Source: Actinomucor elegans (lineage: Eukaryota; Mucoromycota; Mucoromycetes; Mucorales; Mucoraceae). Taken from it: a DNA stretch of 64,000 nucleotides. Location: the NCBI GenBank assembly GCA_026027325.1, contig JAMSLZ010000006.1, positions 992,001 to 1,056,000 of the forward strand, written 5' to 3'. Both the position numbers and the translations under genes were made by a program. Of this stretch, positions 33,001 to 46,770 are shown piece by piece; the first letter of the stretch is position 1; every line of letters starts with the position of its first letter. The notes under the pieces were generated by a model. The model worked only from the letters and a program-made list of their open reading frames with translations, searched no databases and was not told the origin of the DNA.

Positions 33001-34276
33001 TGACGATGATGATCTCTTAAAGTACTTGATCGAAGAAAACAAGCCTATTGAGCCTGAGTGGTATGTTCCTATTCTTCCTATGATTCTTGTTAATGGCGCT
33101 GATGGTATCGGCACTGGTTGGAGTACAAATATTCCCAATTACAACCCCAAGGATATTGTTGAGAACATATTCCGTTTGATGGGTGATGAAGAAGTCGTTC
33201 CTATGGTTCCTTGGTTCAGAGGTTTCAAGGGCGAGGTTGTCTCTGCTGGTCCTGGCAAATTTACCACAAATGGTATTGCTCAGATCACTGAGAAGGGTCA
33301 TATCAAGGTTACTGAACTGCCTGTTCGTCTTTGGACTGAAACCTTTAAAGAGAACTTGGTAGCCATGCGTGATCCCAAGGAAAAGAAGCCCGAAATTGCT
33401 ATCTTGGTAAGTAATAAAATTAAATGTAAATGGTAGCAATAGCTCACTGTATTATGTATGTATAGGACTTTGTCAATAACTCCACTGATAGTGCTGTCGA
33501 GTTTGGTATTGAATTAGATGATACAAATTTGAGCAAGGCGCGAGAAATGGGATTACTGAAGGCTCTGAAGATGACCACTAATATTTCTGTGAATAACCTC
33601 GTTTGTTTCGACAAGAATGGTAAGATCAGAAAGTATGAATCACCCGAAGAGATCTTGAAGGAATTCTATGAGCTGCGTTTGGAGTACTATGTCAAGAGAA
33701 AGGTATGTTAAATCATGATAGTGGTACCTGTTTCATGCTCATGTTTGTAAATAGGAATATTTGATCGAAGTGCTAAAGGATGAATATGAGCGCCTTGATA
33801 ATAAAGCCAAATTCATTGACCTCGTCATTAACAAGAAATTGGTTTATATCAACCGTAAAGAAGAAGATGTCCTTGAAGATATGAAGAAGTATGAATTGAA
33901 ACAGATTTTCCCCCGTAAGAAGAAGAATGTTTTGATTGTGGATGAAGATGAACCAGAAGAAGAAGGCACAGGCTATGAGTATCTTTTCTCAATCAACGTG
34001 CGTGGTTTCACTTCTCAAAAAGTAACTGAATTGCTCAAACAAAAGGAAGAGAAGTACGAAGCTCTTCAAGATATTCAAGGTACACCACCAAAGACTTTCT
34101 GGCGTCGTGATCTTGAGGCACTCATGGCACAATGGGATGCTGTCTTGGAGGAAGACGAGTTGCTTGCCAAAGAAGCTAAGCCTCTTGCTAGTGCAAACAA
34201 GAAGCTTTTAAAGAGAAAGAGAGTTGTAAAGCCTAAGGCACCCAAGGCTACCGCTGCCAAAGTTGACAATGCTTAA
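30083..34276 (+). CDS. TOP2: DNA topoisomerase II
   Basis: Passes one DNA duplex through a transient double-strand break, resolving catenated chromosomes. Exons 30083..30184, 30257..30757, 30809..31459, 31511..33406, 33466..33702, 33755..34276; 1302 aa. An acidic then Lys/Ala-rich N-terminal extension (~1-130) precedes the GHKL ATPase (EILVNAADNK, QNNGRGIP ~223, GGRNGYGAK), the TOPRIM domain with EGDSAKA (~568) and DQDHDGSHIKG, and the breakage domain with catalytic Tyr about 900 (SPRY). IGTGWST and the C-gate coiled coil follow. Intron 3 (31460..31510) is GC-AG (CAG then GCAAGT), required to join GQFNQ to VSFVNS. The tail after the core is only a short basic stretch (LLKRKRVVKPKAPK), so the protein is smaller than yeast (1428 aa) and human enzymes. 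Confidence 0.96.
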
Positions 34277-34924
34277 ATAATACAAGCATCATTTTATATA
34301 TTATCCCTCATCCCTAGTGAATCAGTAAAGACATTATTATTCCATGTATATTACTTTGTTATGCTATTGGATTGTATTATACACGATCACTTACTTAGTG
34401 TTCGAATTAAAATTATAGATCTGTAATCAGAAGAAAAAAATACGACTATTGATCGACTAATTTTATACATACGCAAATGTGAAGCTAGATCAAACTTGAT
34501 ACCTAGATGAAGCAACTCATTTTGAGTAATTACTACTAATTAAATATGATTTTTGATCAAGGTTTACTGAAGATTTCTCATACTGATAATGCAGATTTTC
34601 AAGTTCCAAAATTTTATAATTACTGAATTCAACTAAGATTATATAACAACAGTAAAAATTCTGATGCACAAGGCTAAGATTACAAAGTTGTGCTTTACCA
34701 GCTTAAAGAGGCATTATAGATAATTCAATTATCTTTCTGATATTATATAGTTAATAGTAAATAAGGGCAATAAGCAAGTCCCAAGAAGCAAAAACGAAAT
34801 ATAATTAGAGTTGTCTCACACCTTTTTATGTGGTTTTATAATTACAAACACACAATTATCAAATAAGTACTTTATATTTCATACATTTCTCATAGACTAG
34901 TACTTTATTTTCATTAATGAGCGG
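34277..34924. other. Intergenic, AT-rich
   Basis: 650 bp downstream of TOP2 with one degenerate dispersed-repeat copy (34503..34575). No gene seen. Confidence 0.55.
34503..34575 (+). repeat. Dispersed ~75-bp repeat, copy 5 (degenerate)
   Basis: CTAGATGAAGCAACTCATTT, TTAAATATGATTTTTGATCA and TTTACTGAAGATT follow the order of the family consensus with many changes. Confidence 0.35.
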
Positions 34925-35600
34925 TTAAGATTTAATTATTTGTTTGGCATCATCACACTGATCCAATGAAATTGCAGAAGTTTCATCGACAGTTTGGCTT
35001 ACTTCAATCAAGTTTCTTTTATCAAACGGCACAGGAATAAATCTGCATATAGAGACATAACTATGTTGCAAAGACGCCCTACAGATAGAGGCAATCTATA
35101 GAGACAAAAAGAGTCCATTTAAATATTTGTCATTTAATAATTATAAGTCAGTGCATAACATTGCACAAGTATTGCTTTTTAGCGCTACAAAATCACGAAC
35201 TATTTATCTATTCATAAAAAAAACAACCTTCATTCCAAAGAGAGCCTTTCTATCATTCCTCGCGCATACATTTTTTTTTCTTAGAATATGCACGTATTTT
35301 ACTGATTATCTAAATGAAATTTAACCAACAAGCAAGACATTTGCTCGAGACTAACCAAGATAACTCAACCAATCAGCACCATTGTACTTTACACATTCCT
35401 TAAACTTGGCATTTTGTTTGAATAACGCTAGACATTATTGATAGCCAAATGATCCCATGCAGGCTAATACTGTCAATATGCTGCCAAGAAATAGGAGAAC
35501 GAAGACACTTTACTGCGAAAGCTAACTCAAAAGTATAATGACATTTATCCTTTTTATTAAACGCGAGGACGAGATAATTCTATATATTGAGATTTGGCAC
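34925..35600 (-). pseudogene. Possible multi-exon gene or remnant, minus strand
   Basis: Two coding-like stretches on the minus strand. The downstream one, 34925..35042, follows a good acceptor (ATGCAG) and reads FIPVPFDKRNLIEVSQ, later LDQCDDAKQIIKS, then stop. The upstream one, about 35370..35580, reads KDKCHYTFELAFAVKCLR, SPISWQHID and, after a possible 43-nt intron, LFKQNAKFKECVKYNGADWL, ending at a GTTAGT donor. The amino-acid composition looks like real protein, unlike the surrounding AT-rich DNA. I could not find a clean path joining the stretches or a start codon. It may be an unannotated gene with introns I misread, or a decaying one. No family recognised. Confidence 0.3.
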
Positions 35601-35759
35601 GTAGTAATTAGCATGTATCTATAAGAAAGAAGGGAAACTGTACAAAAAAAAAGTGTGTGTATATATAGAGCACAGACGCAGATGATAATTAAGAATTACG
35701 GATGGTATATATTACAAAAGATCGTAAATAAGGTGGGTTCATATATATATCTATACAAG

Positions 35760-36116
35760 CTAATATTTGGTTGAAACAGCTCTAGCAAATGGAGTAGCTA
35801 CGGTCGTAGATCTTTCCTTTCTTTTAATCGTGTTCAAAAAGTGCTTGAACTTCTTGGCCAGTGCGTCATGATGCTTATCATTTTGTTGCTGGAGAAGTAC
35901 TGGGCTAGCAGGCATACTTGTTCTTTTTGGTGTTGGTTGCGTAACTATGGAAGTGATGCTTAAATTTGGGTCTGAAGCATTACGGCTGGGATCAGTTTCT
36001 ACTGCAGTAGAAGATGTAGAGTAAACTACAGATAGTTTTGTAGGAGAAGGTGGATAGGCACTAGCTATTGATGGGTCAATGTCAAAGCGTTCAGTGAATT
36101 TAGATTTGAATGGCAT
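35760..36116 (-). CDS. Small Ser/Thr/Pro-rich protein, unknown
   Basis: Intronless 118-aa ORF starting MPFKSKFTERFDIDPS. Not recognised. A Ser/Thr/Pro-rich central part holds several S/T-P sites (PPSPTK, TQPTPKRTS, MPASPV), which could be phosphorylated by proline-directed kinases, followed by a short Gln/His stretch and a basic helix (ALAKKFKHFLNTIKRKERS). No signal peptide or membrane segment. An AATAAATA-like box lies about 65 bp upstream. Composition is normal coding, unlike the flanking DNA, so it is probably real. Confidence 0.6.
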   Translation of the reverse strand: MPFKSKFTERFDIDPSIASAYPPSPTKLSVVYSTSSTAVETDPSRNASDPNLSITSIVTQPTPKRTSMPASPVLLQQQNDKHHDALAKKFKHFLNTIKRKERSTTVATPFARAVSTKY

Positions 36117-38614
36117 TGTTTTGATAAATTTTTTAAGTGAGAAAGGGATGAATGGATAACATGAACTTGTTGGATGACTTATTTATTGAAAACCAAGATT
36201 GCTGACTCGTAACCAATACAAAACTTTGGAACTATTCTCATATTGATAGGCCCCAGCTCCGATGACATGACATTTTCTTATTAAGCTATCACTAAGTTTT
36301 ATTTGAAATTGGAAAGCAAGACAAATATATGTTTCTTTTTTCATATTATCATCCGCTCACTAACTGTTTGATTAGAAATCAACTTATTATTGAGCAAAAG
36401 TCAATGGACTTTTCAAATACAAGAATAACTGTCCTGCAAAACGACTGGCCGATACTGCAGCACCAACAATTTTGCTTGGCTAAATTTCATCCGAAAATCG
36501 ACTAATTTTAACATTTGCCAGTTACATCATAGGAAAAAACTATAAAATGATTGGAAAATCCCTTTCGTCTACTGATGTAATATGGTTACTGTCTATCCGG
36601 GTTGTCTATACACTAGCTCAAAAACTATTTATAAAAGTTTTAGCCATCATATATCATTATTGTATTTAATATCGGGTGAATTTAATATTTTATCCGGTCA
36701 TTGTTCTGACAGGTGAAACTACTTTTACAGTGGCGCGCGTAAAAAAAAAAAAATGCAGCCAGCGCAAATACGTGCACGGTCCTTACATATCTCGATTAGG
36801 TGACATAATAGTTTAACCATAATAATGCAAAATAAATAAGCTTCTTAATTAAGCAAACTAAATGACGGAGATCGTCAATATGATGACTTATATATTCAAA
36901 TATTAAAGTTAAGTTGATTTCTACTAGATGCAGTAACCCATTTTGAATATGAATTACTTGTCAAATGCGACATTAGACTATGATCTATTAAGAATCCTAG
37001 GGATCATTATACCTAATTCATCTGACAACTCATTCTTAAAATATGATATTGCGCTTTAATAAAGTGATGGTGCTAACAGTTGCAATGTTTCGATATGAGC
37101 ATGTACCAACTATCAGATGAAGCATTAAATTGAAAATTAATCAAGTAAAATATTAATTACTAAACATGCATCAAAGATGGCCCAATTTCAAGCAATCCCT
37201 ATATCAGTCGATTTTTTTTTTGGAAAATAATACATTTGTTTCTTTATTTTATTTTCATATGAATAGCTTGAATGATGATTCCAAAACAGAGCTAAGGGTC
37301 CATCAACATTATGTCAAAAAATTTCCAATCCAGGTCGGTTTATGTTATGGGAATAAAGCCATCTTGCTTCCTGTTTCTCTCAATTTTCTGTCTGTCCAAG
37401 GGAAAAAAAGCCGTTGATGCCATTCGATATGCATAATGGTTAAATATTGGTGATTGCAGGTTGGTTTGCTATCAACTGTATAAAAGTATAGTGGTATTAT
37501 TTAGGAAATATCAGCTTTTTTATTGAAAAATATGAGAACATTAAGAGAAACCGGTTTGTTGAAACGTGATCCCATCAGCAAACACAAATCAGTTGCTTGG
37601 TCAAAAAACCGATTTTTTAAAAAAAAAATCCCTTCGGTCGATTTTTATAATCGTTTGTCCATCTCTTTTGATTATGTGCATTCATTTTAAAGATATTTTT
37701 ATTTAATATAAAAAATCCGAGCTTTGTTCAGAAAACCAAACTGTAAACTTGGCTAACAGAGGCGGTGGTGATGGCGGTGATATGCATTTAATATCCGCTG
37801 ACCAATGGAATCAATTATATTCGCGTCTGCTGTGGCGCATAACTTAACATAAATTGCAAACAAACTTGAATAAATAAATATACACCAACGTAATTAAGTT
37901 ATCGATCCAACTCAAATGTAATATAATAGTTAATATTCACAATGATGAGTGAATATAGTATTGGTAATGAGGCAATACGTGATACGACATGCTTTAGTTT
38001 TTGCCGCACATTGTTTATTAAGTGAAATTCTCGGTTTCGACGTATTGTATGTTTTCTCACTAAATCAGACAAACTTTTGCCGTACTATGCTTCACGCCTA
38101 CTTCCCGGATAAAATAATTATAGTTGCTATTATTTGCTCGATACTCTATTACTACGCGTTGAAATTGTCTAAAATTTTACTCTTCTCAGAAATATACATT
38201 CTTCCCGTAGTAGACACTCTTAATATATTGAGCTTAAGATCCCAACACTTCATCTATCAATGAATAGTTGCTACTGTAATATATCATATTATCTTTCTCC
38301 TCTCCAAAAAAATAAATAAAACGAGTCGATATTCTGTTTGTTTAATTATTTAACTTTAATATCCACAGGAATCATCAATTGCTGGAACATTCCGAGCTTC
38401 AGTAATCTGATCCTACACTTTGAAGACCTCGCTGCTATGATGGTACAATAGATCCTGCTATTTAACGACCTAACAAACATGAATACAAGAAAAAGAATGA
38501 ATGTTAAGACTGATTCAAGAAATGCATATAAATACATACTTAACTTTGGCTATTCTTTAATTTTTTCATTATCCAGATCATTACATATATTATCAGATTT
38601 ACATCTTGTTAGCA
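36117..38614. other. Gene-poor AT-rich interval
   Basis: 2.5 kb without a supported gene. One copy of the dispersed repeat (36921..36995) and palindromic T/A runs (~37616). ORFs of 83 aa (37166) and 104 aa (37949) show no recognisable domain. Confidence 0.5.
36921..36995 (+). repeat. Dispersed ~75-bp repeat, copy 6
   Basis: TCTACTAGATGCAGTAACCC, TTTTGAATATGAATTACTTG, then TCAAATGCGACATTAGACTA; the 3' CCGAG part is eroded. Confidence 0.6.
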
Positions 38615-39369
38615 ATGCGTTTCTCTATCTCTGCCGTTCTTGTCGCTGTTGGCACTTTGACTTCCTCTGTTGCCGCATACGCCTTCCCCCGTCTCAACTT
38701 GAATGACACTGCTTTCTTGTTTGTCGATCATCAAACTGGTCTCTTCAACCTTGTCCATGACTATAATCCCGATACTTTCTATACTAACATCATGGGCCTT
38801 GCTGAAACTGCCAAGTTCTTTAATGCTCCTACTATTCTCACTTCCTCTCGTGAAGATGGTCCCAATGGCCCATTAATTCCTGACGTCAGTAACTTGTAAG
38901 TTTACAATACATGATCTATATATTCTTTGTGTTCTAACTTGATGTGAAAATAAATAGGTTCCCTGATGCTCCTTTCATCAAACGTCCTGGTGAAATCAAT
39001 GCATGGGATAACCCTGACTTTGTCCAAGCCGTCAAGGATACTGGCAAGAAGCAACTCGTTATTTCTGGTATTGTTACGGATGTATGCGTTACTTTTGTAG
39101 CCATGTCTGCCAAGAACGCTGGTTATGAAGTCTTTGTTGTTACCGATGCCTCCGGTACCTTCTCCAAAGACGTACGTGATGCTTCTTGGTTGAGAATGCA
39201 GGCTGCAGGTATTCAATTAACAAACTGGTTTGCTATTGCTTGTGAATTGGCTCGCGACTGGCGTATTGATATGGAAGGTTTGGCTGCTTTGTTTGCTAAG
39301 CGTATTCCCAGCTACGCTCGTGTTATGGAGTCCTATGCTGGAGCTCAAGCTGCTATCGGCTCATCTTAA
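38615..39369 (+). CDS. Secreted isochorismatase-family cysteine hydrolase (YcaC-like)
   Basis: Exons 38615..38895 and 38958..39369; 230 aa. Residues 1 to about 22 (MRFSISAVLVAVGTLTSSVA, then AYA) look like a cleavable secretion signal, unusual for this family. The mature part is a YcaC-type isochorismatase-like hydrolase: catalytic Asp38 in LFVDHQTG, the RPGEINAWDN block, and nucleophile Cys137 in GIVTDVCVTF, followed by VVTDASGTF and the ACELARDWR helix. Substrates of YcaC proteins are unknown; bacterial homologues form octamers and are cytosolic. The close match to the bacterial-type sequence suggests an ancient bacterial origin, though the 62-nt intron shows it is now a normal fungal gene. 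ATG 38615 is chosen because it opens the signal peptide. Confidence 0.88.
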
Positions 39370-39449
39370 TAAGAAACGTTCGTTATAGATATGCTTCTTT
39401 ATGCTGGCTCATAATCTAGCATTTCATTATATAATAAAGGATTTGTTTC

Positions 39450-39482
<33 letters not shown>

Positions 39483-40500
39483 GGTGTATTACATGGAGGA
39501 TCTGGAAGCGAATTGTGATTAAGCTAGTTTTATCTGTAGTAAATCAAAAAAAAAAAAAAAATCACTAGTACCACACTACTAATTCTTTAGTCTTAATTTT
39601 TAGAATTTTTAGACATTCGAAAATAACCCAAAGCTTAAAATCTTAAAATGCAAAGCAAATATTGTATTTTTCGCTTTCCACCTTTAATAAAGTCTATAGA
39701 GAATTAAGTATCCTTTTAAATGAATAAGGAAAGTACAAATGAAACGTTTGACCAAACAGCAAAATATTTTAATTGGTTGAAGCTTTGTAGCAATATGCGT
39801 ATCAGCTATATCAATCCCAAATCTAATATATTAATTACAGCGAATGTATTTCTATATATTGCCTGAGATAGAAGGTTTTGTCGAAAAAACTGTGATCAAA
39901 TCATCATCATCATCTTTTAACGTTCAATCTCAGTAGGCCAATGAAAACGATATTTTCTTCTAAATAAAAATTATGCGCAAAACAAAAGGTGCCGAAGCGC
40001 AAATTTATTAGAAGCAAACCAACACATACTAATGTTTTTGTTTTAAAGTAACGGTTTACCTTTTTTTTTATTATACAAAAAAAAAAGCACTATTCATCAT
40101 TATAATAAGAAGTAGAGTGTATACCAACATTTTGCTGAAGGAAATTGCGTACTAATAAAAGAAAAGCATCATGTTTTTTACACTATTCGAAACAGAAATG
40201 AATACTGTATAATGCTGTTCATAGACTATTTTATAATTCTAAATCGAGTAAAAGAAGAAAAAGAGATTCGAATTAGTCCAATCTGATAATAGAGGCGCTG
40301 CTGAGATGGTATAGAGATAAGACAAAGAGTAATCATTAATCATTTGTTTTAATAAGTGTCTACAATGTTTTTTTAATAGAAAGCATCCTATAAATAATCT
40401 ACAAGTTCAAGATGGGAGAGGGGAAGGGTTTTTATATATGATAGGTGTAAGGAAAAGGGATATTTAGTTCGTTAGTTGAGGTAGTTGTATGAGAAGCGAT
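39370..40500. other. Convergent intergenic region
   Basis: 1.1 kb between the facing 3' ends of the hydrolase and SSC1 genes. A 28-T run at 39455-39482 and an A run near 39547. No gene seen. Confidence 0.6.
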
Positions 40501-42848
<2,348 letters not shown>

Positions 42849-43585
42849 TTTCGAAAAAGAGTTAAAGAAAAAGGTAAAAAGAAGAATGGAAGAATTAAAT
42901 GAAAGGGCCTTTATATGCCAGGTACCTTCGAAAAAAATCTTTGCCGGGGTTGAGCTTTAATAGTGAAAACAAGGCTAAATCTTCCTTTTCTTTCGTTCCG
43001 ATTCTTTCGGTTTTCTAAATAAACCACTCACAAGCGAGGCTTCCTAGTCACAGCTGGTCTCTGGTTGGCTCAATCGCTGGTCGGTTTTACTGGAATATGC
43101 TAGCAATTCTTGTTCTGTAAAAGGTAAAAATTTGAAGTAAGACTTCTTAGGTAGAAGTTCCTATCTACTGATTGTGTTTACCCGTACCTTGTTTTGGCAT
43201 TTTTTAATAAATATCCTCTTCGTTATGTTCAATGTATAGCCTACCAGTACAACATGTATCGGAGGCATAAATAAAGAGACCATGAATGCATGAGCTAAAA
43301 AGAAAAGTCAGCTTTAAGTTTAAACTAGTGATATAATCGATCAAAGATCTAGTTACTGTGAGTAACAGGATGAAATGTACCTTGAAAGAAATATGGGAAA
43401 AAAAGAGGATTCAATTGGGCTTCCGTCCTGTTTTTTAATGGAGTGTGGGAAAACACGAAATTCAGTATTAGGGGTGCGTTGTTTTCAATTATATATCACT
43501 CTTTGGCTATTGGAAGTTAGAAATGAACCAAAACAAATTAACAAATCGATACCCTTAGAGTATATTTAAGGATATGTTGGCTATA

Positions 43586-43650
43586 GCGGCTCATTCTGAA
43601 CATGGATCACTAATCAAATGCGACATTGAACCGAGATTAACAGAGATCTA
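43586..43650 (+). repeat. Dispersed ~75-bp repeat, copy 7
   Basis: CATTCTGAACATGGATCACT, AATCAAATGCGACATTGAAC, then CGAGATTAACAGAGATCTA; a good match to the family. Confidence 0.65.
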
Positions 43651-44519
43651 CTGCTTGCTCTTTTGTTACACTTACAGTGGCAAATTTACTGGTTCTTGAT
43701 TTCATTGGACATCAAAAATCGAATACGATGATTCTCCATCGCTCCCTTCACCATAACCCTTAAAATCATAAAATTGATAAAAAAACAATAATTGAACAAT
43801 TACATTGGCTCATGCTTAATTCTTATTGGCTCGGAGTCCCTTGAAGATATAATTGATGCTCTCTTTGAGCCGCTTTATTTGTAGTAATAACATTGATAAA
43901 ACTTTCATACTGTTCAAGGTAACATATAAGCTCAACTTTTTTAAGGGAGGGTTACTAATGACAATAAATATAAATTTATACTAGAATTGCGACTAGAACT
44001 ATCTAAGATATCAGAGTCGGGCATCTATCATTTCTTCTCTGCTTTTCTCGTCAACTAAGGAATTTACCGAGATAGAGCTTTGAAAACTGGAAAATACATA
44101 AAAACAGCTGCGTATTTTCATATATAGATATCAGGGTGGTAAATATACAATCTCCGATGATTTGGCAGTTCCGCCATTCGTTGCAAAAACGCTATTGTCT
44201 GTTCCTTACAGAATCTATATCATTCAAAAATGAAAGCAAGTTTCTGCAATGTCCATCAAGAAAATTAATTGCCGTTATTTGTGTAAACTGATTATATATC
44301 ACGACACAAATGTTAACAAAATATAGAAGCATGGATCATTTAAGCAGTAAGAAAGTGATCTATGTTTAATCCATAAATAAATTGCCTTGTTGAGCATTGA
44401 GCCTGAATACTACCCATAGTAAATTAAGTATCAACCCCTAAGTTAGTCTGATGAACTCCTCCCACAATAAAATTCGTTGATCGACAATTAGATGAATAAT
44501 ATTACTATATATATATAAA

Positions 44520-44588
44520 GATGCAGTATCTTGTTCTGAACATGGAACGCTAACTAGATACGACATTCGACTCAAATCTATTGAGAAA
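44520..44588 (+). repeat. Dispersed ~75-bp repeat, copy 8
   Basis: GATGCAGTATCTTGTTCTGA, ACATGGAACGCTAACTAGAT, then ACGACATTCGACTC. Confidence 0.6.
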
Positions 44589-44773
44589 ATTATTAGTTAT
44601 TACATCTAAGTTTCTCAAAATGCATATAATTAGTATGCCCCTAAATGCCATATACTCAATGCTGCTATCAAACAAAGGTTCCACCAGACACAATGTTTTG
44701 TTCCGATATCGGTGCTACTAAACGCAGTACTTCACTCTAAAAGTGTATCATTTTTGACCTTTTACATTCCTCA

Positions 44774-44860
44774 AACGATTTTGATTTAATGTTGCATCTG
44801 ATTACTAGTACATGTTAAGAATAAAGCTTCTGCATCTAGTAGAGTCTTCGTTTGTCTGAT
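44774..44860 (-). repeat. Dispersed ~75-bp repeat, copy 9
   Basis: On the minus strand: GAAGACTCTACTAGATGCAG, ACATGTACTAGTAATCAGAT, then GCAACATTAAATC. It extends further 5' than most copies. Confidence 0.6.
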
Positions 44861-44933
44861 CCCAATAGATCTATGTTTTAATATTTTGCCGTAAAACACA
44901 TGCATTTCGTATGGATTAGATCTAAATAATCAA

Positions 44934-45015
44934 CAAATCTCTCAACCAATCTCAATTTAATGTCACATCTGATCAGTATTTTATGTGATTATTGAGCAAC
45001 TGCATATGGTAGAGC
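44934..45015 (-). repeat. Dispersed ~75-bp repeat, copy 10
   Basis: On the minus strand: CCATATGCAGTTGCTCAATA, CTGATCAGATGTGACATTAA, then TTGAGATTGGTTGAGAGATT. It lies about 75 bp from copy 9 in the same orientation. Confidence 0.65.
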
Positions 45016-45167
45016 TTTAATGTAGCCTCAATTCTTTTTTTTTTTTAAAAAAAAATATAATAGTTTAATAAAGGGTTCTCTATTGTAAAAATCCTTGATT
45101 TAAAACAAAGGAATCGGTCTCAAAAAGATATAATATGTTAATATATAAAGGATGCATATAGTTTAAA

Positions 45168-46205
45168 TTAAATATCTGTTGAAGCAGCCAACAAGTCAGC
45201 AAAACGAATGACCATGCGTTGCATATCGTTTGATCTTCTAGCACTTGTTTCCAAAACTTCAGCATGGTTGGCAAAGGACTTTTCGGTATCTGCTTCAGTC
45301 TCCATTTCGTTTGTCAAACCCAATTCTCTCAAGACTTCTAACTTGGCATCTTTACCTCTGGATCTAATAACATCATTGGTGATCAAACTGATACCCAACA
45401 CTTTGATACCGGCATGGCGAGCTATCACGACTTCGGGAACAGTGGACATACCTACAGCATCAGCACCAGCAGCAGCCAAAAAGCGTGCCTCTACACGAGT
45501 CTCGAAAGAAGGACCAGAGACCATGGCATAAACACCTTCACGGATATCATTTTGATCAATACCAACCTCCAAAGCAGCTTTGAAAGCCAATTTACGAAGA
45601 GCATAGGTGTAAGCATCTGAGACAGCAGGGAAACGAGTACCAAAGGATTCGAAATTGGTACCCAAGAGAGGATTGTTACCAACCATACCAGGAAGAGACA
45701 AGTGATCGTTGATAATCATCAAGTCACCGACCTTGTGTTGAGGTTGAAGTGCACCACAAGCATTAGTAACGATCAAGTATTTCACACCCATGAGCTTCAT
45801 GACGCGAACAGGCAAAGTACATTGAAGCATAGTATGACCTTCGTAAAAATGGAAGCGACCTACCATGAATACAGTAGGAACACGCGATTCACCCAAGTGA
45901 CCAAAGACTAATTTACCAGCATGACCAACGACTACATGGAGATTTTGAAAATGTTAGGATTAAAATGTACCTTCCCAACTAAAAAATTTTCGAATTTTTT
46001 TTTTTCCTTTACCTGTACTAGCGACGAAGCCAGGAATATCCTTGTACAAGAACTCGACCTTGGTAGATTGATCGATAGTATCAACCAAACCACCCAAGCC
46101 AGAACCACAGATAACACCGAGTTCAACGTTATGGAACTCCTGGGGCAAGTTGGAGGTAAGGTAATCGGCACTTGTTTGATAGGTAGCGTCTGTGATTGCG
46201 GCCAT
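45168..46205 (-). CDS. PNP1: Purine nucleoside phosphorylase
   Basis: Trimeric-type enzyme splitting inosine and guanosine with phosphate into base and ribose-1-phosphate; cytosolic purine salvage. Exons on the minus strand: 46013..46205 and 45168..45931; 318 aa, the normal size. Active-site blocks: the phosphate-binding GVICGSGLGG, VVGHAGKLV, GRFHFYEGH, the long VTNACGALQPQ, the purine site Glu/Met in YAMVSGPSFET and VGMSTVPE, and Asn in SLITND. The intron (81 nt) joins ST to VVGHAG in phase 1. The frame stays open for about 60 codons upstream, but MAAITDATYQ at 46203-46205 is the likely start because the N-terminus then matches the family. Confidence 0.95.
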
Positions 46206-46770
46206 TATGTACAGTAAGTTGAAATTATACCAATAAAAGAAAGAAGGGAAAAAACAGGAAAGAGGATCGAGAATTAAAATAAACAGATTTAATATCAACG
46301 GGAACATCGGTATATCAAAACGGCGTAACTGCCCGTACCTTAGGTCCTTCGAATGACCTTCGTGGGAAGAGTCGATACAGTACATAGTACGATTGGGGTC
46401 ATCCTTTAATCAAAAGACTAGTATCTTCTCTTTCACGTCCAAAGATAGGGTCTATATCTCTATCGTTTCTCTTTGCCAGATAATGCTGTGATTCAAAATC
46501 AAGTGCAACTTGAGAATTAAAGTCCCTTTGCATGCATATTTGTGTTTCCATGGATACAAGGAAACGCGTAAAAGACGGAAAGTATCCCATTACAATACAA
46601 TGTACTTCTCAGTCAATGATACGTATAAGGTATTATTTACGATTCGTAGAATCGATTGGTTAAATCAGCAATTTGTGTTAAAACAGGTTCCTTTCACGTT
46701 AGACTGGATTCATGATTAGATTAAATCATATGTTAGGTTAAGTTACTGGGAAAACGCTTAGTTTCCGTAG
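46206..46770. other. Upstream region of PNP1
   Basis: Promoter-side spacer between PNP1 (minus) and the next possible WWE-like frame. The ORFs here are short and without recognisable content. Confidence 0.5.

Larger units (their letters stand above)
42849..45167. other. Gene-poor repeat island
   Basis: 2.3 kb between the start of SSC1 and the end of PNP1. Four dispersed-repeat copies (43586, 44520, 44774, 44934) in both orientations, a (TA)n run (~44505) and a T10-A10 palindrome (~45030-45056). A 64-aa ORF at 43375 has no recognisable features. Confidence 0.55.

Noticed and set aside
37949..38263. 104-aa ORF without a normal ATG start
   Set aside because: No ATG at its start, hydrophobic AT-rich composition, no domain.
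42849..43020. Heat-shock elements upstream of SSC1
   Set aside because: GAA/TTC triplets occur but without the regular 5-bp alternation required for an HSE.
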